24,663 nt of DNA from CAYTEH01 sp964436765. Its GTDB lineage: Bacteria; Patescibacteriota; Gracilibacteria; Peribacterales; Peribacteraceae. The translations under genes were made by a program, and so were the position numbers. The notes beneath the pieces were generated by a model. The model saw nothing but the letters and a program-made list of their open reading frames with translations. It had not been told where the DNA came from and made no database searches. Below are positions 6,510 to 12,883 of this stretch, in pieces. Each line of letters begins with the position of its first letter. The stretch's first letter is position 1. The DNA is taken from assembly GCA_964436765.1 (NCBI GenBank), contig CAYTEH010000021.1, positions 1-24,663 of the forward strand. Reading direction: 5' to 3'.

Positions 6510-8001
6510 TAAGCACGCTCTGCCTGTACTGCAACGCCTCCGCCACATGTGCGGTCTCAATCCCATCAGACCCCGCAAGGTCGGCGATCGTCCTCGCGAC
6601 TTTGATCGTCCGGTGATAACTCCGCGCCGAGAGGCCCAATCGTTCGACGGCTTGGCGGAGCAGCTTCTCGGAATCGGGACTTAGCGGGCAGAGTGAATCG
6701 ATCTGCTTCACGTTCATCTCTTTGTTCGTGCCGATGTTCGTCCCCCGGAAGCGCTCCCGTTGGCGGTCGCGCGCCGCAGCGACCCGCGCGCGGATCACGG
6801 CCGACGTCTCGGCATCATGCCGCGGCTTCTTCTGCAGATCCTCGATGGGCACGGGCTGGACGCTGATTGTGAGGTCGATCCGCTCCAGGAGCGGCGCACT
6901 GATGCGGCGCTGGAGGTGCTGCTGCCCGCCGGCACTGAACTGCGCGGGGTTCATGGCGGCGACCATGATGAAATCGGCCGGGAACGTGACGCTGCCCTGC
7001 GCGCGCGTGATCGTCACCGTGCGGTCCTCGAGCGGCTGGCGGAGGACTTCCAGCACCTGCGACGGGAACTCGGCGAGTTCATCGAGGAACAGCACCCCCT
7101 TGTGTGCCAGGCTGATTTCGCCCGGGCCCGGCACCTGGCCTCCGCCGACGATCGAGACGCCGCTCGCGGTATGGTGCACCAGCCGGAACGGGCGTTCGGT
7201 CAGGAGCGGCGAGTTCTTCGGCAGCAGGTTCGCGACCGAATAAATCTGCGTCACCTCGATCGATTCATCCGATGTCAGCGGCGGCAAAATTCCCCTGAAG
7301 GCGCGCGCCAGGAGCGTCTTCCCCGAGCCGGGCGAACCCGACATCAGGACGTTGTGTCCTCCGGCGGCCGCGATCTCCAGCGCGCGCTTGGCGTGCGACT
7401 GCCCGCGGACATCAGCAAAATCCGTGATGTCCAAAGCCGTCTTGCCGCTTTCGACGGGTGCGGTTACCGGCTCCGGCAACATGTGCCCCTCCAGGATCCC
7501 GACCAGCTCCCGGAGCGTTTTCGGGGCGATCACGTTCATGCCCGGGATCAGCGCCGCCTCGGGACCGTTCATGCTGGGGACCACGAGCGTTTTGATCCCA
7601 AATTTTTTGCACGAGATGGCAGCGGGAAGTACGCCCGTCACATGCCGCAGTTCGCCGTCGAGCGAGAGTTCACCGAGGAAGGCGATTGTTCCGAGCGTCT
7701 CCCGGTCCACATCGATGAGCCCGTGGGCGAGCAGGAGCCCCAATGCGATGGGCAGGTCGTACCGCGGGCCGACCTTGCGGATGTCGGCCGGCGCCAGGTT
7801 CACCGTGATCATGCGGCCGGTGGGGAACTTGTAACCGCTGTGGCGGAGCGCATGCGCCACCCGCTGCTTGCTCTCTTGCACCGCGGTATCGCCGAGGCCG
7901 ACGATGAAGATTTTGCCCTCGCCGGGGGTGGAGCCGATTTCAACCGTGATGCGCTCGCTGCGGAGGCCGATGTTCGCGAAGGAGGTGAGTTGGGTGAGCA
8001 T
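6505..8001 (-). CDS. comM: YifB/ComM family Mg-chelatase-like AAA+ ATPase
   Basis: The product is 498 residues, close to the family norm. The N-terminal S5/Lon-protease-like fold contains the conserved segment VNLAPADIRKVGPRYDLPIA. The ATPase core has Walker A GSPGSGKT (about 222-229) and Walker B LFLDELAEF, and RRISAPLLERIDL marks the sensor region. In naturally transformable bacteria ComM acts as a hexameric helicase that extends branch migration of incoming DNA. An oddity is that the usual Cys cluster after the AMNP motif (NPCPCG...C.C) is absent: here AMNPAQFSAGGQQHLQRR joins almost directly to the next helix. It is divergent from yraN, a frequent neighbour of comM. No Shine-Dalgarno is seen, and a heptamer array lies just upstream of the ATG. 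Confidence 0.93.
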   Translation of the reverse strand: MLTQLTSFANIGLRSERITVEIGSTPGEGKIFIVGLGDTAVQESKQRVAHALRHSGYKFPTGRMITVNLAPADIRKVGPRYDLPIALGLLLAHGLIDVDRETLGTIAFLGELSLDGELRHVTGVLPAAISCKKFGIKTLVVPSMNGPEAALIPGMNVIAPKTLRELVGILEGHMLPEPVTAPVESGKTALDITDFADVRGQSHAKRALEIAAAGGHNVLMSGSPGSGKTLLARAFRGILPPLTSDESIEVTQIYSVANLLPKNSPLLTERPFRLVHHTASGVSIVGGGQVPGPGEISLAHKGVLFLDELAEFPSQVLEVLRQPLEDRTVTITRAQGSVTFPADFIMVAAMNPAQFSAGGQQHLQRRISAPLLERIDLTISVQPVPIEDLQKKPRHDAETSAVIRARVAAARDRQRERFRGTNIGTNKEMNVKQIDSLCPLSPDSEKLLRQAVERLGLSARSYHRTIKVARTIADLAGSDGIETAHVAEALQYRQSVLT

Positions 8002-8003
8002 GG

Positions 8004-8038
8004 GAAGAAGAGAAAAGTGGAAAGTGAAAAGAGAAAAG
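8004..8038. repeat. Single heptamer array upstream of comM
   Basis: Five contiguous 7-nt units of consensus [A/T]G[A/G]AAAG on the plus strand (the first, GAAGAAG, is more divergent) begin 2 nt upstream of the comM start codon. No inverted partner is seen in the rest of the 271-bp spacer, and I recognise no gene at 8039-8259. Confidence 0.75.
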
Positions 8039-8259
8039 TAACGTGGCTCAGCATCAATAGTGTGCTGTCGTACACCCGTATTGGGGCAATATCAGCTGGT
8101 GCATGAAAATCCACCATCCTCTCATTAAGACCTTCCCGAAGCCACGAACGGCGTTCCATGTGCAGGCAGAACGCCCGGGTGTGGCTTCCAGGAGACATAA
8201 TTGCCTCATTGGCAACAGTGATCGTTGTATGCAGATCTTTTGCGCCGTCAGGGTCCGTC

Positions 8260-8265
8260 TACAGT
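8260..8265 (+). promoter_or_regulatory. -10 box (TACAGT) of yraN, leaderless type
   Basis: TACAGT ends 7 nt before the ATG at 8273, with no Shine-Dalgarno sequence in between. Confidence 0.45.
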
Positions 8266-8272
8266 GGGTCAT

Positions 8273-8671
8273 ATGCACTTTCCATTTCTCACCGGCAGCC
8301 GGGTCTCTCCGAAAGCCAAACACCTTCAGCTTGGCAGCGACGGCGAAGGCCTGGCTGCGCTCTATCTCCAATCCATCGGCTACGACGTGCGTCATCGCAA
8401 CGTTCGCCAGGGGCATGATGAGATCGACATCATCGCGCATGATCCCGAGGACGACGTGCTTGTGTTCGTGGAAGTGAAGACCCGCACGAAGAAGATCCAG
8501 AACGGCTTTGTCCCCGAGAAGACGGCGTCACAGAAAAAGCGGTACATTCTTCGCCGGGCAGTGAGGCGATGGGTCGCCGAGCACGGCTACGACGGTGGGT
8601 ACCGGATCGACCTCGTGTGCGTTCAAGAAGGCAGGATTACGAATCATTTCAAGGAGTTGGCGTGGGATTGA
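8273..8671 (+). CDS. YraN family PD-(D/E)XK endonuclease-like protein
   Basis: The product is 132 residues, close to the family length of about 120. The core shows GEGLAALYLQSIGYDVRHRN, then the nuclease signature HDEIDII followed by LVFVEVKTR (the D...ExK catalytic trio), and a basic C-terminal helix (KKRYILRRAVRRW). YraN/UPF0102 proteins are Holliday-junction-resolvase-like, and their biological role is poorly defined. They often sit beside comM/dprA, as here, which suggests a link to DNA uptake or repair. ATG at 8273 was preferred to 8225 because of the -10 box and family start. Its TGA stop lies 3 nt before the octamer arm. Confidence 0.92.
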   Translation: MHFPFLTGSRVSPKAKHLQLGSDGEGLAALYLQSIGYDVRHRNVRQGHDEIDIIAHDPEDDVLVFVEVKTRTKKIQNGFVPEKTASQKKRYILRRAVRRWVAEHGYDGGYRIDLVCVQEGRITNHFKELAWD

Positions 8672-8674
8672 AAA

Positions 8675-8714
8675 CGTACGTTCGTAGGTTCGTAACTTCG
8701 TATATTCGTATTTC
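8675..8714. repeat. Octamer array, left arm
   Basis: Five contiguous 8-nt units of CGTANNTT (the last with a final C). The two N positions differ in every unit while the other six are nearly invariant. Confidence 0.92.
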
Positions 8715-8727
8715 CTTTGCAGTCTCT

Positions 8728-9183
8728 ATGACACTATTTCGTTCCTTCGAAGATATGCAGGTATGGCATGAGAGCCGCAATTTTCTCCGAAGTATCAGAC
8801 AAATTTGCATGCGCGACGTCGCGCGGAGAGATGTTAGTTTTGTAGATCAGATCACGCGGTCGGCGCGTTCCATTTCAGCCAATATCGCAGAAGGTGCCGA
8901 TGCCATGACTTTTCCGGATTTCATTAAATTTCTTGGCTATGCCAAGCGCTCTGCCGCAGAAACACGCTCACATCTGTACGATGCATTGGATGAGCAATAT
9001 ATCACGCGGGAAGAACTTGATGTGCTCTCGAATCAGGCAAAAAAAATCTGCAGCATGCTTGCAAAGCTTATTCATCATCTTCAGGCAGAAAAACCCCGTC
9101 CCCGAACATCAAAGCAGCAGCCTTCGAATAGCCTGCGAACGTACGAATCTACGAATATACGAACCTACGAGATAACGAAATAA
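8728..9183 (+). CDS. Four-helix-bundle protein (23S rRNA IVS/Avd superfamily)
   Basis: The product is 151 residues. It opens with FRSFEDMQVWHESRNFLRSI and carries the family core QITRSARSISANIAEGAD, followed by FIKFLGYAKRSAAETRSHL. The last 30 or so residues are a low-complexity tail, and its final part (LRTYESTNIRTYEITK) is simply the translation of the octamer arm, including the TAA stop. The bundle therefore ends near residue 120 and the tail is a by-product of the arm. It is only distantly similar to the copy at 6114, so the two are not a recent duplication. ATG at 8728 fits the family start. The frame back to 8569 overlaps yraN. Confidence 0.9.
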   Translation: MTLFRSFEDMQVWHESRNFLRSIRQICMRDVARRDVSFVDQITRSARSISANIAEGADAMTFPDFIKFLGYAKRSAAETRSHLYDALDEQYITREELDVLSNQAKKICSMLAKLIHHLQAEKPRPRTSKQQPSNSLRTYESTNIRTYEITK

Positions 9184-9185
9184 CG
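9138..9185. repeat. Octamer array, right (inverted) arm
   Basis: Six contiguous 8-nt units of AANNTACG, or AGATAACG/AAATAACG at the far end, the reverse complement of the left arm. The arm runs through the stop codon (9181-9183) and ends 3 nt before the pgl stop, so it can also form part of a terminator between the convergent genes. Confidence 0.92.
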
Positions 9186-9188
9186 TTT

Positions 9189-9872
9189 TTACCATTGCCC
9201 TATCACAACTGCATCCGCCAGTGCTTTCGCCGGCCACCTGTTCGGTCCCTTCTTATCCGTCGTCATCTCCTCCCATACTTTCTTCTTGCTCTCCCCCTTC
9301 AGCAGAAAAAGTTTTTGGCGAGCCTCTGAGAGAACGGGCAGCGTGACGCTGATGCGCTCATGGACGTCGAACTTGTCAGTGAAGTTCATTATTGCATGGC
9401 GCGGGCCGAAAGCCTCATCTGCGAGCGGAGGAAACAGCGACGCGATGTGTCCGTCGTCGCCCATGCCGAGCGTCACCAGGTCCGCGGGCCCTTTCTTCAG
9501 GAGGTCCGTCAGATGCCTGTCGTACAGATCCACGCATTCCTGGTGCGATAGTGACGTATCGGGGAAGATTAGATGCGAGTCCGGCACCGGCGCGTTTTTG
9601 AGGAGCGTCGAGCGGAGCAGGAACTGGTTGCTCTTGGGGTCATCGGCGCGGATATGGCGGTCATCGCACAAAAAGATCCAGACTTTGCCCCACTCGATCC
9701 CCTGTTCTTTCCCGAGCGCCTCGTAGACCGGACCGGGCGTGGATCCGCCCGAGAGGCCGATGACGGCGCGGCCGCGTTCGGCGATGGCCTGCACGATCGC
9801 TTCTCTCATGAGGGTGCATGCCTCCTGCGTGAAGGCTGCGGGGTCGCCGATGACGGTCACGTCTGCGTTCAT
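9189..9872 (-). CDS. pgl: 6-phosphogluconolactonase
   Basis: The product is 227 residues, typical of the DevB/SOL type. It hydrolyses 6-phosphogluconolactone, the product of glucose-6-phosphate dehydrogenase. Motifs are LSGGSTPGPVYEAL (phosphate binding), FLCDDRHIRADDPKSNQFLL, GMGDDGHIASLFPP and RISVTLPVL. It lies on the same strand as zwf (10218-11669), separated only by a 75-residue gene, so the first two oxidative pentose phosphate steps are clustered. The start at 9872 rather than 9899 is supported by TATGAT ending 6 nt upstream and by the family N-terminus. Confidence 0.94.
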   Translation of the reverse strand: MNADVTVIGDPAAFTQEACTLMREAIVQAIAERGRAVIGLSGGSTPGPVYEALGKEQGIEWGKVWIFLCDDRHIRADDPKSNQFLLRSTLLKNAPVPDSHLIFPDTSLSHQECVDLYDRHLTDLLKKGPADLVTLGMGDDGHIASLFPPLADEAFGPRHAIMNFTDKFDVHERISVTLPVLSEARQKLFLLKGESKKKVWEEMTTDKKGPNRWPAKALADAVVIGQW

Positions 9873-9878
9873 GCGCGC

Positions 9879-9884
9879 ATCATA
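9879..9884 (-). promoter_or_regulatory. -10 box (TATGAT) of pgl
   Basis: On the minus strand TATGAT ends 6 nt before the pgl ATG. It lies in the short gap after the small gene's stop codon, suggesting that pgl has its own leaderless transcript. Confidence 0.5.
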
Positions 9885-9895
9885 CCGCGGGCCCG

Positions 9896-10123
9896 TCATT
9901 TACGCTTGCGGCCCATCAGTGTTTCCCAGACCGCTTCGGACGTCGCATGGCAGCCACGCTGGATCAGCTCGATCGTTTTGACGGGTATTTCCATCGTCCG
10001 ATGCACGCTCACGAAGATGCGGTCCAGCATGGTTAGGCTGATTTTTTTCCGCGGATGGCCGCGGTCGTCCCGGTGCGAGTCCGGAGCCGGCGGTTCACGC
10101 AGGCAGATCAAACGTGAAGACAT
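9896..10123 (-). CDS. Small basic protein of unknown function
   Basis: The product is 75 residues with many Arg/Lys (ends MGRKRK) and no membrane segment or recognised motif. ATG at 10123 was chosen over 10141 because a consensus TATACT ends exactly 7 nt upstream. It lies between zwf and pgl on the same strand, 23 bp before the pgl start. The tidy promoter and position support a real gene, but its function is unknown. Confidence 0.55.
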   Translation of the reverse strand: MSSRLICLREPPAPDSHRDDRGHPRKKISLTMLDRIFVSVHRTMEIPVKTIELIQRGCHATSEAVWETLMGRKRK

Positions 10124-10130
10124 GTGTAAC

Positions 10131-10136
10131 AGTATA
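10131..10136 (-). promoter_or_regulatory. -10 box (TATACT) of the 75-residue gene
   Basis: TATACT on the minus strand ends 7 nt before the ATG at 10123. It is one of the best matches to the leaderless pattern in the window. Confidence 0.5.
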
Positions 10137-10150
10137 CTCAATTGCTGTTC

Positions 10151-10210
10151 AAATAAGTGCGCGAAGGCAGGCGAGTTTACCCTGAGCTTGTCGAAGGGTA
10201 GGTGGCCCTT
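10151..10210 (-). repeat. Two-block dispersed repeat, compact copy
   Basis: Block A (10173-10210) matches 15270-15307 in inverted orientation at 37 of 38 positions and contains the palindrome-like CCCTGAGCTTGTCGAAGGG. Block B (10151-10172) matches 15362-15383 at 20 of 22. Here the blocks are directly adjacent, downstream of the zwf stop. The core resembles a REP-like motif that I recall from many environmental genomes. Confidence 0.85.
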
Positions 10211-10217
10211 CCACGAA

Positions 10218-11669
10218 TTAATTGCACCACCCCGCCCCGTCTTTCCCTATCCACGCATCTGCCGCCGTGGGGCCGTGGCTGCCGGCAGGGTACAGGTGCA
10301 GCGGCGTCGATGCCTTCTCCAGATGCGCTTGGAGCGGGTCGATCAGTCTCCATGACGTCCGCACTTCCTCGAAATCCAAAAACCAATGCTTCGTGCCGGC
10401 GATGGCTTCCATTAGCAGCAGCCCGTGCTCGGGGAGGCAATCGCCCATGCACACGAGCGGGTCTTCCATCACCAAAGGCCTGAAGGCCGGTTCGGTGCCG
10501 CCGATTTTCGTCTGTAAATGAAGCTTCATCCCCGCCTCGCCCTGCAGAATGATATCGAGCCGGTTGGGGGTGGTGCCGTTGCCCACCGCGCGCGGTTCCT
10601 GGAACAGGATCGTAATGCGCGTCTCCTTTTTTGTCATGCGCTTGCCCGAGCGCACGTAGAACGGGATGCCCTGCCAGCGCGCCTCTTTGCTCTGGAGCTT
10701 GAGGGCCGCGAACGTGTTGGCGCGCGAGTCTTCGGCCACGCCCGGCTCCTCGCGGTACGCGAGCACCGTCTCGCCACGGACGTTTCCCGCCTTGTACTGG
10801 CCCTGGAGCACGATGTCATCGAGGTTCGCCGCCGGCGGAATGTAGAGCTGCTTGAGCGCGTTCAGTCTGCCTTCGCGGATGCCGTCGTCGCTGTCCTTCA
10901 GGTGCATCGTCAGGAGCGACGTGATCATGAGCAGGTGGCTCTGGAACATGTCGCGGAAGGTGCCCGCGGATTCGAAATAACCCGCCCTGCCCTCGAGTCC
11001 TCCCGGTTCCATCGCCGAGATCTCCACGTGATTGATGAGGGTATTTTTCAGCATGCGTTCCAGGATGGGGTTCGCGAGGCGCAGGTAGTAGACGTTGCGC
11101 ACCGCCTCCTTCCCCAGATAGTGGTCGAGCAGGTAAATCTCATCTTCGTCGAAGCACTCGTGGAGGATCCTGTCCAATTGATCGAAGCTTTTTGAATCGT
11201 GCCCGACGGGTTTTTCGAGGATGCAGCGGAAAGGCTTGCCCTTGCGATGGACTCCGCCGTCGCACAGATTATGGAGCACGGAGGAGAAGACGGCCGGAGG
11301 GATCGAAAAGTATGCCAGTCTGACAGTCTTCTTCCATTTTTTTTCGAGTTGATCCAGTCGCTTCGCGAGTGCCGCGAAGTCAGATTTTTTGTCGTACTGA
11401 CCCGGAACGTAGAACACATGCCCCAGGAATTCGGTCAGTACCTTCTCTGTCACGTCCGGCATCTGCGCGCGGATGGATTCCTCCACCAGCTTGCGGAACG
11501 CTGCATCGTCCATTTCCGTCCTCGAGTAGCCCACGATCGCATAATCCTTCGGGAAGCGTTTTTTTAAAGCCAGCACGTAGAGCGCCGGGTAGATTTTGAG
11601 CTTCGCCAGGTGCCCCGAGGCGCCGAAGAGGACGAAACTGAACGGTGAGGAGGCGGAGAGGGGGGGCAT
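10218..11669 (-). CDS. zwf: Glucose-6-phosphate 1-dehydrogenase
   Basis: The product is 483 residues, close to the usual 490. It oxidises glucose 6-phosphate to 6-phosphogluconolactone with NAD(P)+. Motifs are the nucleotide-binding FGASGHLAKLKIYPAL near the N-terminus, ILEKPVGHDSKSF, the substrate/catalytic DHYLGKEAVRN, RAGYFESAGTFRDMFQSH and the C-terminal PFYVRSGKRMTKKET. ATG at 11669 follows a TACAAT box by 9 nt, and the 9-residue extension to 11696 runs into that promoter. It leads the zwf - small gene - pgl row. The M28 peptidase ends 45 bp upstream. A gnd gene is not in the window. Confidence 0.96.
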   Translation of the reverse strand: MPPLSASSPFSFVLFGASGHLAKLKIYPALYVLALKKRFPKDYAIVGYSRTEMDDAAFRKLVEESIRAQMPDVTEKVLTEFLGHVFYVPGQYDKKSDFAALAKRLDQLEKKWKKTVRLAYFSIPPAVFSSVLHNLCDGGVHRKGKPFRCILEKPVGHDSKSFDQLDRILHECFDEDEIYLLDHYLGKEAVRNVYYLRLANPILERMLKNTLINHVEISAMEPGGLEGRAGYFESAGTFRDMFQSHLLMITSLLTMHLKDSDDGIREGRLNALKQLYIPPAANLDDIVLQGQYKAGNVRGETVLAYREEPGVAEDSRANTFAALKLQSKEARWQGIPFYVRSGKRMTKKETRITILFQEPRAVGNGTTPNRLDIILQGEAGMKLHLQTKIGGTEPAFRPLVMEDPLVCMGDCLPEHGLLLMEAIAGTKHWFLDFEEVRTSWRLIDPLQAHLEKASTPLHLYPAGSHGPTAADAWIGKDGAGWCN

Positions 11670-11678
11670 CGGGGGGTC

Positions 11679-11684
11679 ATTGTA
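11679..11684 (-). promoter_or_regulatory. -10 box (TACAAT) of zwf
   Basis: TACAAT on the minus strand ends 9 nt before the ATG, and CTGACG lies 17 nt further upstream as a possible -35. It falls in the gap after the M28 stop codon. Confidence 0.5.
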
Positions 11685-11713
11685 CTGGAGACCCAATCCT
11701 TCGTCAGGCCTGT

Positions 11714-12658
11714 TCAGCAGTAGGTGCGGATCAATTCCATGACTGCCTCGTGCACGCAGGTGGTGACAGCGGCAATCTGCTCCGGTTTGCAGTGCTCCAT
11801 GCAGTCGTCCGGGGTGTTATTGACAGTCGTCTTCTTCCAGTCCTCCGATTCGGAGCGCAGGAGATCTGCATCTTTGCCTTTGTTCTTCCGTACCATCGCA
11901 CGATAGCGCCCGTACGCCGCGACATCGATGGTCGCGACAGTTGCGGCCCACATGCCTTTCTGCATGAAGGACGTGTGATCCGCGCCGCCATCGTAAAATT
12001 GCACGTTCTGAAGCGATCGGCCCCGGCGCGCAAATGCCTCGATGATTCGACGATTGTATTTGTCCTGCAGGACAAGGTTTGCATCAAGGTCCCCGCAGTT
12101 CGCCAGCACGATGTCCGGCCCCTGCCCGATGCCATCGATGTTGAGGACGAATGCAGTGCGGTCTTTTTTGATCGGCGATGTGCTGTCTGCCGCTGCAATT
12201 TTGCTTCCAAGCAGCCCGCCTTCCTCAAAATCGAAGACTGCGAATCCCGCAGATTCATCCCCTTCCGAATGTTGCATCAGCCGCTGCAACTCGGCGATAC
12301 AGGCCATGCCGCTGGCATTGTCATTCGCGCCCTTTCCCGCGCAATGGTCGCTATGGGCCGTGACCCACACACGCTTCGTCTCGCGTTTTCCTTTCCAGAA
12401 ATAGGCGTTTGTACCATCGGCACGGCCGTCGAAGACACGAAACGATGCATATTCCCGTTCCCAGCCGCCTCCCGGAAGGCATTCCACGAGGGCCTGCAGC
12501 CGCTTACGCGAGTTATTGGCGTACCACTTCAATTCGGCCTTGCTCATGTCTCGCGGTTCCCGGGGCGTGCGGTAATTTTCGGAGGCGTCGACGATGTGCA
12601 GGAGCGCCTGTTCGATACGCACTTTGTCTGCCGAGAGAAGGCTTTTGGCGCCCAGCAT
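11714..12658 (-). CDS. M28 family zinc metallopeptidase
   Basis: The product is about 314 residues from the chosen start. The M28 di-zinc ligands can be read in order: TAHSDH (first His/Asp), GANDNASG (bridging Asp), FDFEEGGLLGS (catalytic Glu pair), NIDGIG (Asp) and GGADHTSF (last His). Members are aminopeptidases or glutamate carboxypeptidase-like enzymes. No signal peptide is evident, so it is probably cytoplasmic. The substrate cannot be told from the sequence. ATG at 12658 was chosen because the upstream part of the open frame overlaps the metK promoter and SAM riboswitch on the other strand. A TACAAT box lies about 24 nt upstream of this ATG. Confidence 0.88.
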   Translation of the reverse strand: MLGAKSLLSADKVRIEQALLHIVDASENYRTPREPRDMSKAELKWYANNSRKRLQALVECLPGGGWEREYASFRVFDGRADGTNAYFWKGKRETKRVWVTAHSDHCAGKGANDNASGMACIAELQRLMQHSEGDESAGFAVFDFEEGGLLGSKIAAADSTSPIKKDRTAFVLNIDGIGQGPDIVLANCGDLDANLVLQDKYNRRIIEAFARRGRSLQNVQFYDGGADHTSFMQKGMWAATVATIDVAAYGRYRAMVRKNKGKDADLLRSESEDWKKTTVNNTPDDCMEHCKPEQIAAVTTCVHEAVMELIRTYC

Positions 12659-12682
12659 ACGTCTATGAAAGCAAAGGGAAAG

Positions 12683-12688
12683 ATTGTA
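12683..12688 (-). promoter_or_regulatory. -10 box (TACAAT) of the M28 peptidase
   Basis: TACAAT on the minus strand ends 24 nt before the proposed ATG at 12658. It is back to back with the metK promoter, whose -35 begins 8 bp away. Confidence 0.4.
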
Positions 12689-12696
12689 CGCGCGTC

Positions 12697-12725
12697 TTGC
12701 ACGTCTGCAATCCGGCGGGTATCGT
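12697..12725 (+). promoter_or_regulatory. Promoter of the metK riboswitch transcript
   Basis: TTGCAC (12697-12702) and TATCGT (12720-12725) are separated by 17 nt. Transcription would start near 12732, a few bases before the riboswitch P1 stem. Confidence 0.55.
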
Positions 12726-12739
12726 GCGTGTACATCACA

Positions 12740-12842
12740 GCCTATCCAGAGAGACGCTGAGGGAACTGGCCCGATCGAAGCGTCCACCAACTCTCCGAGA
12801 CCGGAGTAAGTGGTACATCCAGCCCCGAGAGGGGAAGATAGC
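12740..12842 (+). ncRNA. SAM riboswitch (S-box/SAM-I clan) controlling metK
   Basis: The aptamer can be folded by eye. P1 pairs CTATC (12742-12746) with GATAG (12837-12841). P2 pairs GACGC with GCGTC (ending at 12784) and contains the hallmark GAGGGAACTGGCCCGAT segment with its internal-loop GA bases. P3 pairs CCAC (12784-12787) with GTGG (12810-12813) around a small hairpin. The P4 hairpin, CCCC-GAGA-GGGG, is at 12823-12834. The gene downstream is SAM synthetase, a classic target: when SAM is bound the following terminator should form and shut metK off. SAM-I versus SAM-IV was not resolved by eye. Confidence 0.88.
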
Positions 12843-12851
12843 TTCATGACG

Positions 12852-12880
12852 CTCTTCCTCTGCAGGGAGAGTTCTTTTTT
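12852..12880 (+). terminator. Riboswitch-controlled terminator
   Basis: A 7-bp stem (12852-12858 with 12865-12871, one G-T pair) is followed at once by TTCTTTTTT. It starts 10 nt after P1 and is the natural expression platform of the SAM riboswitch. Confidence 0.8.
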
Positions 12881-12883
12881 ATA

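Larger units (their letters stand above)
8675..9185 (+). mobile_element. Four-helix-bundle element with inverted TTCGTA-type arms
   Basis: This unit of about 511 bp consists of an octamer arm (8675-8714), a four-helix-bundle ORF starting 13 nt later and an inverted octamer arm (9138-9185) that contains the ORF's stop codon. The organisation repeats that of the 6084-6509 element, but the repeat unit is unrelated in sequence and has a different period (8 versus 6). It sits between the yraN and pgl 3' ends. Movement of the unit is inferred. Confidence 0.6.

Noticed and set aside
8054..8440. Minus-strand frames in the comM-yraN spacer (also 7809-8198)
   Set aside because: They overlap yraN or comM, have no promoter or ribosome-binding signal of the local kind, and show no recognisable motif. 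I see no gene in 8039-8259.
8675..8714. tRNA or T-loop-like GTTCGTA signal
   Set aside because: The TTCG motifs are repeat units with 8-nt spacing. No cloverleaf, acceptor stem or CCA end can be formed. No tRNA or rRNA gene was found in the window.
6114..9183. Diversity-generating retroelement based on the Avd-like proteins
   Set aside because: There is no reverse transcriptase gene, and I see no template/variable repeat pair with adenine-specific differences. The proteins only share the Avd superfamily fold.
11645..12849. Plus-strand frames opposite the M28 peptidase (11645-12760 and 12409-12849)
   Set aside because: The minus strand carries all five zinc-ligand motifs of M28, and the plus frames run through the SAM riboswitch without any family resemblance.
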